Shown: in pieces, positions 49,697 to 60,024 of the stretch | Position numbering within the stretch: the first letter of the stretch is position 1 | Layout of the letters: the number at the start of each line of letters is the position of its first letter | Source: Lichtheimia corymbifera B2541 | Lineage: Eukaryota; Mucoromycota; Mucoromycetes; Mucorales; Lichtheimiaceae | DNA: 64,000 nt | Assembly (NCBI GenBank): GCA_000697475.1 | Contig: JNEU01000888.1 | Span: 1 to 64,000, forward strand | Direction of reading: 5' to 3' | Made by a program: the position numbers and the translations under genes | Notes under the pieces: generated by a model | Databases searched by the model: none | Told to the model about the DNA's origin: nothing | Seen by the model: the letters and a program-made list of their open reading frames with translations, nothing else

Positions 49697-50599
49697 TTAC
49701 GCACGCGCCTTCTGAAAATCCTTACTCGTACCTTGTGCCTGGCCATTGTCATGAACGACCTTTTGTCTGCATTCACGACGATAGTGGCCCATTCGTCCGC
49801 ACCGGAAACAACGAACACGACTACGATCACGTGGTGTAGTTGTAACAGCATCCAACTCCATTGGTGTGGGACCTTGTGTTATATGCATGTTGCGGTTATG
49901 GTTATTGTTATGGGATCCAAAGTGATTGCCAAAACGAGGAGCATGGAATCCACGAGCGACACATTGTGCAGCCTCAAATGCTTCGGCCAATTCGTATGCT
50001 TTGTGGAGAGAATCAGGCTTGTTCATCAAGACATGCAACTTAACTTGGTATTTCAAGCCGTTGGTGAAAACAAAGAGCGCGTCCTTTACATCCATTCCAG
50101 GCAGTTCCAGCATGGTATCTCGGAACACACGTATATACGAAGACACTGTGGTGCGTTGTTGTAACTCCTGAAGCTTTTGTCGAGCCAGCTGTTCAGTGTT
50201 CTCGGGTTTAAATTCTGTACGGAAGGCAAGAGAGAATTGATTCCAATCACGTGGTGTAGCAACAGTGTTATCATTTTCAAGTTGGCGCCACCAAGTGACA
50301 GCAGCGTCTCGGAGCAAAGATACCGCAAACAATACTCGTTGATCTTCATCATATATCTTCACCAATTGGCAATACTTTTCCACGGTGTACAGCCATGCTT
50401 CCACCTTACGAGCGTTACGTTCACCATCGAAGGTGTCCGGTTTAACAGGGCGAAGAGCAGACAAGATGTTATGGTTACTGTGGTTGTCACTATGCATGAT
50501 CTCATCTTCTTGCTGTGTTTGGCGTTGCAACAATTGCTCAAGCGACCTCATCATGGTCATCAAGGCTTGTTGTTCGAATGTTAAGTTGTCCGTTTCCAT
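49697..50599 (-). CDS. gag: Retrotransposon Gag protein (300 aa)
   Basis: A Ty3-type capsid core (FDGERNARKVEAWLYTVEKY, then AVTWWRQLE and WNQFSLAFRTEF) is followed by a CCHC zinc knuckle, CFRCGRMGHYRREC, near residue 270. Gag packages the RNA in virus-like particles. The ORF is intact and ends 14 nt before pol. Confidence 0.93.
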   Translation of the reverse strand: METDNLTFEQQALMTMMRSLEQLLQRQTQQEDEIMHSDNHSNHNILSALRPVKPDTFDGERNARKVEAWLYTVEKYCQLVKIYDEDQRVLFAVSLLRDAAVTWWRQLENDNTVATPRDWNQFSLAFRTEFKPENTEQLARQKLQELQQRTTVSSYIRVFRDTMLELPGMDVKDALFVFTNGLKYQVKLHVLMNKPDSLHKAYELAEAFEAAQCVARGFHAPRFGNHFGSHNNNHNRNMHITQGPTPMELDAVTTTPRDRSRVRCFRCGRMGHYRRECRQKVVHDNGQAQGTSKDFQKARA

Positions 50600-50757
50600 G
50601 GTTGCAGGTAAGTGTTATTGAATAGGTTCGATTGTCGTTATATGTAGTATAATTGTTTCTGTTGTTTTTGTTATTATTGCTGTTGTTATTGTTGTTCGGT
50701 TGTTGTCGATAAAATATCAAGTCAAAACAATTCAGAGTTCAATGATTGAAGCGATCG

Positions 50758-50773
50758 TGCATCAGCTACCAGA
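50758..50773 (-). promoter_or_regulatory. Candidate primer-binding site
   Basis: One to two bases inside the 5' LTR, on the element strand, is TGGTAGCTGATGC. Its first seven bases fit a tRNA 3' end GCTACCA, as in initiator tRNA-Met. Beyond that the match is not established. Confidence 0.4.
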
Positions 50774-50774
50774 T

Positions 50775-51246
50775 TGTCAGTCCTTATTTCCTAGTTATCT
50801 CAGGGCTTGCCAAAAATAGAATCGATGTAAAAGTAGTCAAAGATGCCTTCAAACTAATGCCGAAATAAAGAACTGTGGTTGAGGAAGCTCGGTTATCGAA
50901 TAGCGATCAGAAAGATAAAAAGAATAAAAAAGAGGTGAAAGAGAGATTGGTTTATTGCTATAGTACTGCACTGATATTTATACTAAACTACTATTTGCAT
51001 AATGCATTAACTACGTGTTGAAGTGGTGATGAATGACTATGTAGAACATGTGTGATTATGTAGAACATGTGTTGAACAAGTGTGGCAGAGTTAAACAGTC
51101 TTGGCGTAGTGAATAGAAGCAAGTGGGTCAAGAACTAGAGGCCGCCGACTGGGAATGAATTTGGGGAGTGACTTGGGGACCGCCAACCAGAAATTTCAGG
51201 CTTCAAACGGCAGCTCACAGCGTTGTTGGCTTCAATTGTACTGACA
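50775..51246 (-). repeat. LTR, 5' copy in element sense
   Basis: 472 bp, the same sequence as 45570-46041 by eye. It carries the element promoter and lies next to the tRNA-Ala gene. Confidence 0.93.
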
Positions 51247-51259
51247 AAAACAAGCAAAT

Positions 51260-51332
51260 GGGGATGTAGCTCAAATGGTAGAGCGCTCGCTTAGCATGCG
51301 AGAGGTACTGGGATCGACGCCCAGCTTCTCCA
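51260..51332 (+). tRNA. tRNA-Ala, anticodon AGC (two unusual positions)
   Basis: A 73-nt cloverleaf reads in full. The acceptor is GGGGATG with CTTCTCC and includes the alanine identity pair G3:U70. The D arm is GCTC/GAGC. The anticodon stem is CTCGC/GCGAG with loop TTAGCAT (anticodon AGC at 51293-51295). The T arm is CTGGG/CCCAG and the discriminator A is at 51332. Two departures are visible: a T6:T67 mismatch in the acceptor stem, and ATCGACG where the T loop normally starts TTCGA, which also weakens the B box. A T-run near 51383 could terminate transcription. It may be a weakened or decaying copy. Confidence 0.85.
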
Positions 51333-52190
51333 ATTCCGCTTCATTTCTGATCGAATGATCCAATTACGGATCATTCGGTTCATTTTTGTGATTATTTTTC
51401 ATGATCACGTGACATTTTCCACGTCAAATAGAACATGGTCGCTTTTTTTTTTCTTCTTTGTTCCAACCAGTGAGATGTAGGGCATATCAGCAAGTTATTC
51501 AAGATGATAGGGTACTTCGTTTTTGCTGGTTTACCTCACTTATATGATCTATTTATTTGTTCATCTATATACATAAGATCGAATCACTGTCACTTTATTT
51601 TTGTAAGTTCTTTGGTAGACTCTTGTGAGCAAGTTGATCAGATAGCTGTCCGCGAACCTATATTTGCATATACTCACAAAAAATTCCCTAATATCTTCAA
51701 GTATTAATGATTTTGCAAGTATCAAAGCATATCATCTTCCCAAAGTACTATAACCTTCTATTACGCTGCTGCAGCTAGTAGTCTATTCTTGCGTTACCAC
51801 CATAAGATATTAGCGATCAACAAGAGGATCAAGTATGTTGGTGCGGTATTTGTTTCGTAGTTTTTTGGATTCACATATGAAATATAGACGACGTTCATGA
51901 AGGAAGACAGTGCCACACAGGCGAATAGACAATAGAATGAGGAGAACCTATTATATGAGATGGTCCACTATTATTTATAATTGTTCGATGGTACTAAGTA
52001 TATCCTGATAGCTAAGTAATATGGATGTGGTAAAGTAATGATGGAGAGCTCGTAAAACAATGGCCAAAGATAGATAACTAGTACACTGAATAAAATACAG
52101 GCATAAGATGATGGTGTTTTATTGTATCAATTATGGAAGCCGTAGTATATTCATCACTATCATCATGTGGTCTGTAATATACTACACTAG
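51333..52190. other. Intergenic, no gene seen
   Basis: AT-rich. Short frames only. Confidence 0.5.
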
Positions 52191-52670
52191 CTAATCCAGC
52201 TTCTCATATGCATTGAGGGAGATTGTCGGGGTGCCTTCACAACCAGCAGTGGCGCCGTTGATTACCCATCCATGATATAAATCTGGGTCTGAGGTAAGCA
52301 AGGCGATCATCACTAACCATGGCAACCATCTGCTATTCCACAAATAACTATCTTCCTAAATACAAGCGTTGAGCCAATCGGCTGAAAACCGCTTCTTCCT
52401 ATCGTTTATATTGGTGCGAATGAGGGAGGTTTAAACAATGTAACACGACGAAAGGGTCAAAGCCTCTTGAGTCGATGGTGTAAATGATCCAATATCATTG
52501 TCCAGCTTCGAATTATTACTGCTCCCCCTTCCAATCCACTTGTCCCCCCTTTGCAATCCAATTGCCATCAACGCAGAAATCAACTTTTTGATTTACATCT
52601 TCTTGCACGTATGAACTGGTAATGCGACCGTCAAAGTTTGCTGTAACTCAGAGAACTCAATATCATCCAT
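52191..52670 (-). pseudogene. Gene relic of unknown family
   Basis: Fragments of protein-like sequence appear in changing frames. A starting MDDIEFSEL is followed, after a possible acceptor, by NFDGRITSSYVQEDVNQKVD and DFCVDGNWIAKGGQVDW. A shifted frame then reads NSKLDNDIGSFTPSTQEALT, and a final segment after a CCTCAG acceptor reads YHGWVINGATAGCEGTPTIS. A frame break near 52520 prevents one product. No family is recognised. Confidence 0.4.
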
Positions 52671-52869
52671 GGCTGTAAAACACCTTCCGTCAATGCCATT
52701 TCAATACTCTCTTCTTGGTGACGACAACGCGGCAAGTACTGTAAGCAAAGCAACATTTCAGGATATCTTTTTTCTCATCACTTCACTTGCATGTATCCTG
52801 CGTGATCGCTTCCTTTTCCATCCGGCAGTTGGTCAATGCGTCACAAACTAAATGTCACGTGGCCAAGGC

Positions 52870-54030
52870 AACCAACCCAACCAATACTCAATTGCTTCCA
52901 TCCCATGTACCAAAGCCATACTCTAATCCACACCCATAGGAATTCGTATGTATTAGAGAAAGTTGCTACACGTAAATAAAGCTGCTTCTATATACATAAT
53001 GACTTTCTGCTGCTACATTTGGTTGTGTGGAAGAGTGTGCAAGAAGGCGTGTGTTGTAGTAGAATGACAAGGCTGTGAATGGCGTTCGACACAATAGAGT
53101 AAGGACCTTGCTAATGGCAGCTGCTGTTACGATTGGTCGTGGTAGAGGATGGTACAAGAGAAGGTGGAGTGCCAAGAAACGCGGGTGTTGTAGTGTGGTG
53201 CACATGCCATGGACTTGCCATTCAGTCAAAGAGAGTCGGATCAAGGCAGTTGTAGGGTCGACATGATGGGTTGAAGCAGGACAATTGTTCGCAGGTTGTA
53301 GTTGTAGTTGAGAGTGGAAGAGCTGGAAATTAATTAGGTCAGGCACTGTCCTGCATATTCATGTACACTGTAAATTGATCCATGATCTTGAGATTGACTC
53401 TCTCGAACCTGAAACTTTCACACAAGTTGCTCTTGGTCATGCTGATCAACTTTGTCTTAATAAAGGAGCCATGCTTCATTTGAAAGTTTTGAATGGTAGG
53501 GTGTAATGTGGGGTTTACTATAATCGACGGAAATTCCGCACCCCGCCCGGATTCATGAAATGCCGATTAGTATGCAATACCTTGGGATTCCCCATTTTGA
53601 ATATGTAACTTGGTAAGAAGGTTCGCTGAGTCATGCTGATCAACTTCATTCATTTAAAAACCGCATGCTTCATTATGATGTTTTTATGAATCGGACGGTC
53701 CAAATATAGGAGAGATGTAGAGTGTAATAGTGCACACCCCCGCGATTGTCTACTACCATTATGAAAACTTGGTCAGACGATGGGCTTCGACATGCTGATC
53801 AACTCCATTCATATAAAAACCACATGATTCAGTATGAGATGATGAACGGATGCGGATATATGTAGGATGGACGGCCCATGACCTTGAAATTGTCCATCTC
53901 GTTCCTGAAACTTTCACACAATAATGTGCTCTTCTCATACATGCTGATCAACTATGTTATAATAAGGAACCCACACTTTACATGGAAATTTTGAATGGGA
54001 GTAGGAGAGCTAATGAATAGACGGTACATA
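52870..54030 (-). repeat. Dispersed ~1.1-kb repeat, copy 2 (inverted)
   Basis: The reverse complement aligns with 4025-5135. Four ATGCTGATCAACT blocks at about 53433, 53633, 53791 and 53940 mark its units. The TTGTCCTGCTTCAACCCATC block is at about 53260-53280 on the minus strand, and TTTACGTGTAGCA is near 52970. The internal order matches copy 1, so the whole composite was duplicated as one. Confidence 0.8.
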
Positions 54031-54740
54031 ATAAGCAGGGTGTGCTGTTCATGAGCTGACATATTCCCTGTTCCAGCATAGGTCAGCCCCATCCTCTCGG
54101 ATCAAGAAAGTTGAATGTTAAAAATGATGGATTGGAACAGGAGAATCGTTAACATGTATTGGATGTGGATACAATGGTGAATAGGAGGAATGGGCTATTA
54201 GCTGGTACTTTAGGAACGATATAAAAACAAATAGGTTGAGCTTTACTTTTGCTGCCCTCAATATTATTCCAGGGCAGAGCATTATTGCAGATGTAAAGGG
54301 TTACGGGTTCCTGTAAAGCATGAGATTCTATCATGGCAGGTAATGTTAAGCCATTCAACTAGAAATCAAAGAGTTCAGTTCATGTGCCAAGTGAGCAACC
54401 CAGGACGCTAGTCTAGCATGATAATGATCCATTGGCTTTTCAAGGTGCATTTATTCGCCAACAAAGAAAAAAGATGGCTAATCATGCTGTAAAGCACGGC
54501 CAGAGCCAATGAGATTGGTTTCGGTGGTTCGTGTCTCAATGCTTTGCATTACACGTCCTTCACAATTCGCTTAAGACATGTGACTCAATCATTGAATGTT
54601 TTACTTTCCAAGGTATTGTATAGAACAAGAATTATAGGTATATGCAAAAGTGTCATTGTTTATTGTGCAACAAGCTGATCTCCGTATTTAGTGACATCAA
54701 AACATCCTTTTTGTGAAAACAACTACTTTTTTTTTCTACT
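54031..54740. other. Intergenic
   Basis: No gene seen. It ends with a T-run just before the JmjC gene ATG. Confidence 0.5.
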
Positions 54741-56728
54741 ATGGAAAACAGCTATGAAAAATGTCGATATTGTTCATCGCAGACCGCAAGTTCAAGTAGC
54801 AATGTGTGGATCCGGTGCGATGCCTGCAATGAATGGTGCCACGCCCAGTGTGTCGGCCTAGATTCCAAAGAGTGCGACCGAATCGAGCAGTATCATTGCC
54901 CTCAATGTTTAAGACGCCATGGACCATCGACGTGTATGATAACTTGGTTGTTGGATGCTTGTTGCTGTCCTATTCACTATTCAATATAATAGATAAGCCC
55001 AATGTGCGCAAGTCCCAACGAGAACGCGCTCGATTGAATTATGCCGATCTCAACAATGGCAAAACAGCAGACCAGGAGATATGGAAGAGGATATTGAATG
55101 CGCAGACGTTCGCCAAAGACCCTTTCAAACGATACCAAGGTTCTCAAGTTACGTTGGAGTTAATACGAGAGACTGGTATGCGAGAACCGTTTGTCATTGA
55201 ATCACCGGAGGGGCTTGATATGCAAATGCCTTCACAAGCAATCACCGTAAATGACATTGCTGATGCCATTGGTAAGACTTAAACACGCGATATCTCCACC
55301 CCCAACTTATTCATGATCTCTTTCTTTATAGGACATGATCATCCGGTGGAAGTTATGGGTAAGCAATCCATTGTACTAGCTAGCTAGCCCAACGACCTGA
55401 CATTGTATCACAGATGTCGCTACACAATCCGAGGTACCTAACTGGACAATGGGACAGTGGGCAAAATACTACAATGATCAAGATAAGGATCGGACCCGCA
55501 ATGTTATCAGCCTCGAGATTAGCGATACCAAACTTGCAGAAAGCATTGTGCGACCAAGAATTGTCAGGTAACATTGCTATAGCAACACCTGGTATCAATG
55601 ATAGCAAGCCTCTAATGTAGATATCAGGGAATTAGATTGGATTGACCAAGTTTGGCCGAGTAGCCTCAAACCAAATGAATACCCCAAAGTGCAGCTTTAT
55701 TGTCTCATGGGCATCAAGGATTCCTATACAGATTTGTAAGTATCATCACGCGTTGTTCCTGCTAATGCTGATACATTGTTTTCTATTATAGTCACGTTGA
55801 TTTTGGTGGAAGCTCTGTAAGTGACTTTTGATTGTGTCTCCCCCGCGCTAATCATTTATATCATGTAGGTATTCTACCATGTTGTTAAAGGATCCAAAGT
55901 GTTTTACTTTATTGAGCCGACGACTACCAACCTTCGAAAGTATCAGAAATGGAGCTCCTCGCCTGATCAAAGCACGACGTTCTTTGCGGATGAAGTCAAG
56001 AAATGCTATGCCGTGCATATCAAACAAGGAAATACAATGTAAGGAACACCATAGCGATTGAACAAGAATCTCGAGAGACTGATTGAAATATATATGCTGA
56101 TAGGATTATCCCCACAGGATGGATTCATGCAGTTTACACGCCCGAAGATTCTCTTGTCATTGGTGGAAATTTCCTTCATGCAATGAACATTGGTGCACAG
56201 CTCCGAGTGTATGATGTTGAAGATGCAACAAAGGTCCCAGCAAAGTTTCGGTTCCCTTTTTACAAGCGAATGAATTGGTATGCGGCACGCTATTATCATG
56301 ATTTATTACAAGGTACGTTCACCAAGGATATGTCTATTTATTGCACCGCTAAGACTGTTCTTTTTCCAGCAGATCAGGGAACGAAAAGCGTATTATCCAA
56401 ATACGAGCTGGAGGGCTTGAACTCCTTGGCACAATGGTTAAAGAAGGATATACAAAGCGGGTCGCGAAAAGACATTCCCCATGACATCCATGATCCATCC
56501 GCATTATTGTCACAGCTCATCAGCATGGTTGAAAATGAGATGGAAAAGCAACAGATACCAAAGCGAAAAAGAAGCGACTCGACTGACTCCCTTGGAAATG
56601 AGACCGACGATCATGTTAAACGAGAAGGTGATGATGATGATGATGACTTGGTACGCGAAAAGTTGGAGACGGCATCATTGGCGAAACGGCGGAAATCGAT
56701 AGGCAAAGAGCAGACTGGAGCATCATGA
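54741..56728 (+). CDS. PHD finger-JmjC histone demethylase (JHD1/KDM2-KDM7 type)
   Basis: Exon 1 (54741-54933) encodes a C4HC3 PHD finger ([29 protein letters not shown]) that should read methylated histone H3. Exon 2 (54993-55271) has [22 protein letters not shown]. Later exons give the Fe(II)/2-oxoglutarate JmjC core: [16 protein letters not shown] with the H-x-D pair, the cosubstrate lysine region [12 protein letters not shown] and the distal histidine in [21 protein letters not shown]. An acidic, Lys/Arg-rich tail (KRKRSD; RRKS) suggests nuclear import. PHD followed by JmjC matches fungal Jhd1. The target lysine (H3K36 or H3K9/27) cannot be read from sequence. About nine short introns. 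Confidence 0.92.
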
Positions 56729-57109
56729 AGCACGAGTAATAGTGCAGCTATACATACTTGTAAATTTAGGATCAATAAACGCATTGAATGTCTCAATGAT
56801 TCCCAATTGTGAAACACATTGCATCTTCCTAATAAGGAATGCTTAAACGCTATAAAGTGACAACCGACCCATATTCGATCTTATGGACAATCGACATGAA
56901 TGGGGCATGTGAGTCATTGTATTAAATTCTTGTACCCAAGCAATGGAGAATAATTGTGCTCTTACATGCTGTGTTGGTAGCATCCCTGAAAAAGAAAAAA
57001 AGTGGGTTCTTTGTATTATGCACGGCAACAAGTTTGAACTCCGTGATCACTTTACTCGACCCCAGCACAGCAAAACTACCCTTAGCTTCCTTTACTTTTC
57101 AACATTGCC
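56729..57109. other. Intergenic
   Basis: No gene seen. It is the promoter of the calcipressin gene. Confidence 0.5.
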
Positions 57110-57931
57110 ATGGACAGCCGTTCAATCGCGACCAACACACTCTTGATGCCCAACATACCGGCTCTGTTCTTTGAATACCCGGCATCACTGGATTTCCTTC
57201 GATCGACGTTTGAGCAACATGGCAGTCTTCATGCGTTTATTGCAATGAAGGGATTTCGCAGACTTATGATAATATACGACGAGACGTTATGCGCCGTGAA
57301 CGCACTGGAATCCCTTGATAAAAAGACGTTGCTATGGAGCCCCCCTTCTACCACGTCAAAGACCATTCAATTATATATCAAAGATGCTGATGAACGCGTG
57401 GATATTCCAGGAATCGATGGCATGCAAATACGACTTTATTATGGACAAGTACGTTTTGGTCGTCTTTTGCATTATCATGTTTACTCATGGAAGAGAGAAT
57501 AGCATAATCCTATCAATGTAGATCCTGCATTATCACAATTACAAGTACCGGAAAACAAAAAGAACTTTCTCATCTCACCACCTGGTTCACCATGCGAAAA
57601 CTGGCAACAAACCGAAGAATCCCCACCCAATACAGCTGTATTAGCTTCTGATCTTACACACGCCATTGCAGAGTTGTCAGACGACGATTTGGATGATTTG
57701 GACGATTTTCAACTTGATCAGCATTCTGCATCATCGCATGATACACGCCCATCCTCCTCCACGCTCAAGATTATCACGGCATCCAACAATGGCCATGAGA
57801 ATGAAAATGTACCCATGATTACTGTTCAAGATTGCGACGATGATCAGCCATCTCCTCCAAGACCACGTGCTGATTTCCCCAAGGCCCGTGTGGCTCCTAC
57901 ACCTCGTCCCCCTATATTGAGTATTCAATAG
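57110..57931 (+). CDS. RCN1: Calcipressin, regulator of calcineurin
   Basis: Exons are 57110-57458 and 57522-57931, total 252 aa. An RRM-like N-terminal half (ALFFEYPASLDFLRSTFEQHGSLHAF) leads to RLYYGQ. The family signature FLISPPGSPCENWQQTEESPP, which binds the calcineurin active site, follows. An acidic segment (DDDLDDLDDFQLD) and a C-terminal PPILSIQ, a PxIxIT-like calcineurin-docking motif, complete it. The donor TTTTG/GTCGTC is weak. A GTACGT ten bases earlier is stronger but would lose the frame into the SPPGSP exon. Confidence 0.9.
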
Positions 57932-58258
57932 CATCATACAACCTATTGGCCAAGCTGGATGTCATCATTAGTTAATAATTACATTAAAGCGTGTCCTTTT
58001 CAAATGAATCACTGGTTGTTGGCAGTAGTGCATAAGTAAGGTTGGCGATTTTTATAACTGCTAACAACAAGCATTTTCTACGCGAGTTTACTATGTAGCT
58101 TTTCCTCACTCTAACATGCTTGCAATCTTCTCTCGAATATGTAGATAAAACTAGGTTTGCTAGTTGTGTTTATTAAAAAGCAGGGTTGGATCTTTAATCA
58201 TCTCTATGTAGTAGTTGGCGTCTTCTATATGTATCTTTACGGACCAGTCAAAGTAGTT
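57932..58258. other. Convergent intergenic region
   Basis: No gene seen. Confidence 0.5.
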
Positions 58259-58753
58259 TCACTGACCGGTACCTGCATTGCCATCCACAGCTAATCCACC
58301 ACCACCACCACCAGGAGCTGCATTGGCAGCTGGTTCAGGATTATCATCAAGAGGAACTGTGCCACGGAATCCACGAGAAGACCTTCCTTCTTCCATTGCT
58401 ATTTTCTCCAATGCGTCGTGCGGAAACTCATGAATCAAAGCACGCAAATCTTCTGGTCTTGTCTCCAATGCGTCGTGGGGAAACTCATGAATCAAAGCAC
58501 GCAAACCCTCTAACCCGGGGCGTGGATCAGTAAATCTTGGATCCTCGCCTATGGCCTTCGCCATCTCTTGTAATTGCTCATCCGATTGGGCACGTGATCC
58601 ACGAGATGCTTCTGCTGCTTTTAGCCATTGCTCCAGCTCGCTGTCAGTAGTAGCGGAATTAGCATCCGCTTCCGGAAGAGGTATAGCATTCGACGTTTTC
58701 ATGTGGATAGCGATGACCAAAACGGTCATGAATGAAGCTGTAAAGAAATGCAT
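58259..58753 (-). CDS. Secreted repeat-containing protein of unknown function (164 aa)
   Basis: Starting at 58753 the protein opens with a signal peptide (MHFFTASFMTVLVIAIHM, cleavage near SNA). The mature part is acidic and cysteine-free. It contains two copies of LRALIHEFPHDALE, separated by only TRPED, and a Gly-rich, low-complexity tail. Single exon. The upstream in-frame extension (17 codons) is rejected as it lacks a better start. A TATATAAA element sits ~70 bp upstream. Function unknown. The tandem motif may be a short repeat domain still expanding. Confidence 0.65.
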   Translation of the reverse strand: MHFFTASFMTVLVIAIHMKTSNAIPLPEADANSATTDSELEQWLKAAEASRGSRAQSDEQLQEMAKAIGEDPRFTDPRPGLEGLRALIHEFPHDALETRPEDLRALIHEFPHDALEKIAMEEGRSSRGFRGTVPLDDNPEPAANAAPGGGGGGLAVDGNAGTGQ

Positions 58754-58820
58754 GATGGGTTTATGTAAAAAAAAAAAAAGTTGAAGGATGATAATGGTGA
58801 GCATTCAGAAAAGTAGGGTC

Positions 58821-58829
58821 GTTTATATA
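58821..58829 (-). promoter_or_regulatory. TATA box of the secreted repeat-protein gene
   Basis: CTATATAAA on the minus strand, ~70 bp from the ATG at 58753. Confidence 0.5.
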
Positions 58830-60024
58830 GATGATGTTGTCGGTCCATGATGACGATTTTGGTTAAAGCTTATGCATGGTATTTGTTCCCAACCGCTTCG
58901 CTAAGAGGGGGCATCATGTATGCAGCTTTCTCTTGCTCTCATCTTCCACAGAATGGCGTAAACCATGCGCATCTCTGGAGCACAAACACATCTTCATTCG
59001 ATACGATGAGACACCCCCTTTTTTTGATCGCATGCATGTTTTTTGTTATGTTGTATGCATTGATCAAGATTGGCAGTTCCTTGATTTAAATGGGGCGGGT
59101 GATCGAATGGTTGCCTGGATACCACATTCGCGTTTTTTCGTCATTCGCTGTAGAGGTAATTTTTCTCTATGTATATCGTACCTACTTTTCATACATACTA
59201 CGAATGTGTGCTAGAAGGTCGGAGCTGTCAAGGTTTACAATGCATGCTACATGTAACTCCTGATGCAAGGGATGTATAAATGGCCACAACTACGGGGCAA
59301 ACGCCTTTATTATTGCATGATGGCTGCAGTGAAGGCATCACCCTTTTACGCTATATCCTACTTAACCACATGTGGATGTGGATCATATTGGAAGAGTTGC
59401 ATGTCTTGAGGGTGCGATGATCTTGTGCTTGGTGCAGACCATATTATCATCGCAGATATCATACGAAAGCACCGAAGAAAAGTGGCATGGTCTTCCAAAA
59501 GCCTGGCAACGACAAAGCTCGTAGATATCATCATCATGCTGCGATTTCATTCGTTACATGGTACGATCAATCATCGTTGCTATGATGCTAAATTGCACAA
59601 ATCACAGTTAACATAGCAATGCTTTGTGAACGCATGATAAAAAATTTATTACTTCATGTTGATGTTTCATGTTGATGTTTCAAATTCAATTATTCAAACA
59701 AGAGAAAGTCTATATCCAAGTAACACTCATCATTCGAATCAAGGACATGTCCAAGTCAGTACGAGGAATGAAAGAGGTTCGAAAAGCCGTCCATCAAGCT
59801 TAATGTAGTTGTAGTCTGCGTACAAATCAGAAAAAGAAAGCCGATGGTGCTACACCAAAGAAAGAGTTGCGCTGGGAAGCAAATCTGGTAATAGATACGT
59901 ATGCGATTTCCATATTTGGCGAGCTTATTGTAGTACACTCCGCTCAGACCCACTCAGTTATCGCTTTCTTGCAGTTACAGCTTCGTTTTCCTTGTTTCTT
60001 TTCTTTTATTTCAATTCACCCGCA
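58830..60024. other. Divergent intergenic region
   Basis: It lies between the secreted-protein gene and a bZIP gene. A 112-codon frame at 58876-59214 includes WQFLDLNGAGDRMVAWIPHS, which could be an exon relic, but no partner exons or family are seen. Confidence 0.4.

Larger units (their letters stand above)
45570..51246 (-). mobile_element. Complete Ty3/gypsy LTR retrotransposon
   Basis: A 5677-bp element bounded by two 472-bp LTRs in direct orientation that look identical on reading and begin TGTCAG and end CTGACA. Flanks show an A-rich target duplication (AAAAA on the left, AAAAC on the right; four bases identical). Both ORFs are uninterrupted and transcribed leftward. Domain order protease-RT-RNaseH-integrase identifies the Ty3/gypsy (Metaviridae) group. 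The element is intact and recent. Its insertion point is 13 bp upstream of a tRNA gene. Confidence 0.95.

Noticed and set aside
53000..53346. 126-codon minus-strand ORF
   Set aside because: Lies in the dispersed repeat. Copy 1 at 4.7-5.0 kb does not keep the frame open.
58876..59214. 112-codon ORF between the secreted-protein and bZIP genes
   Set aside because: A protein-like stretch is present but no partner exons or family were found, so it was left as intergenic.
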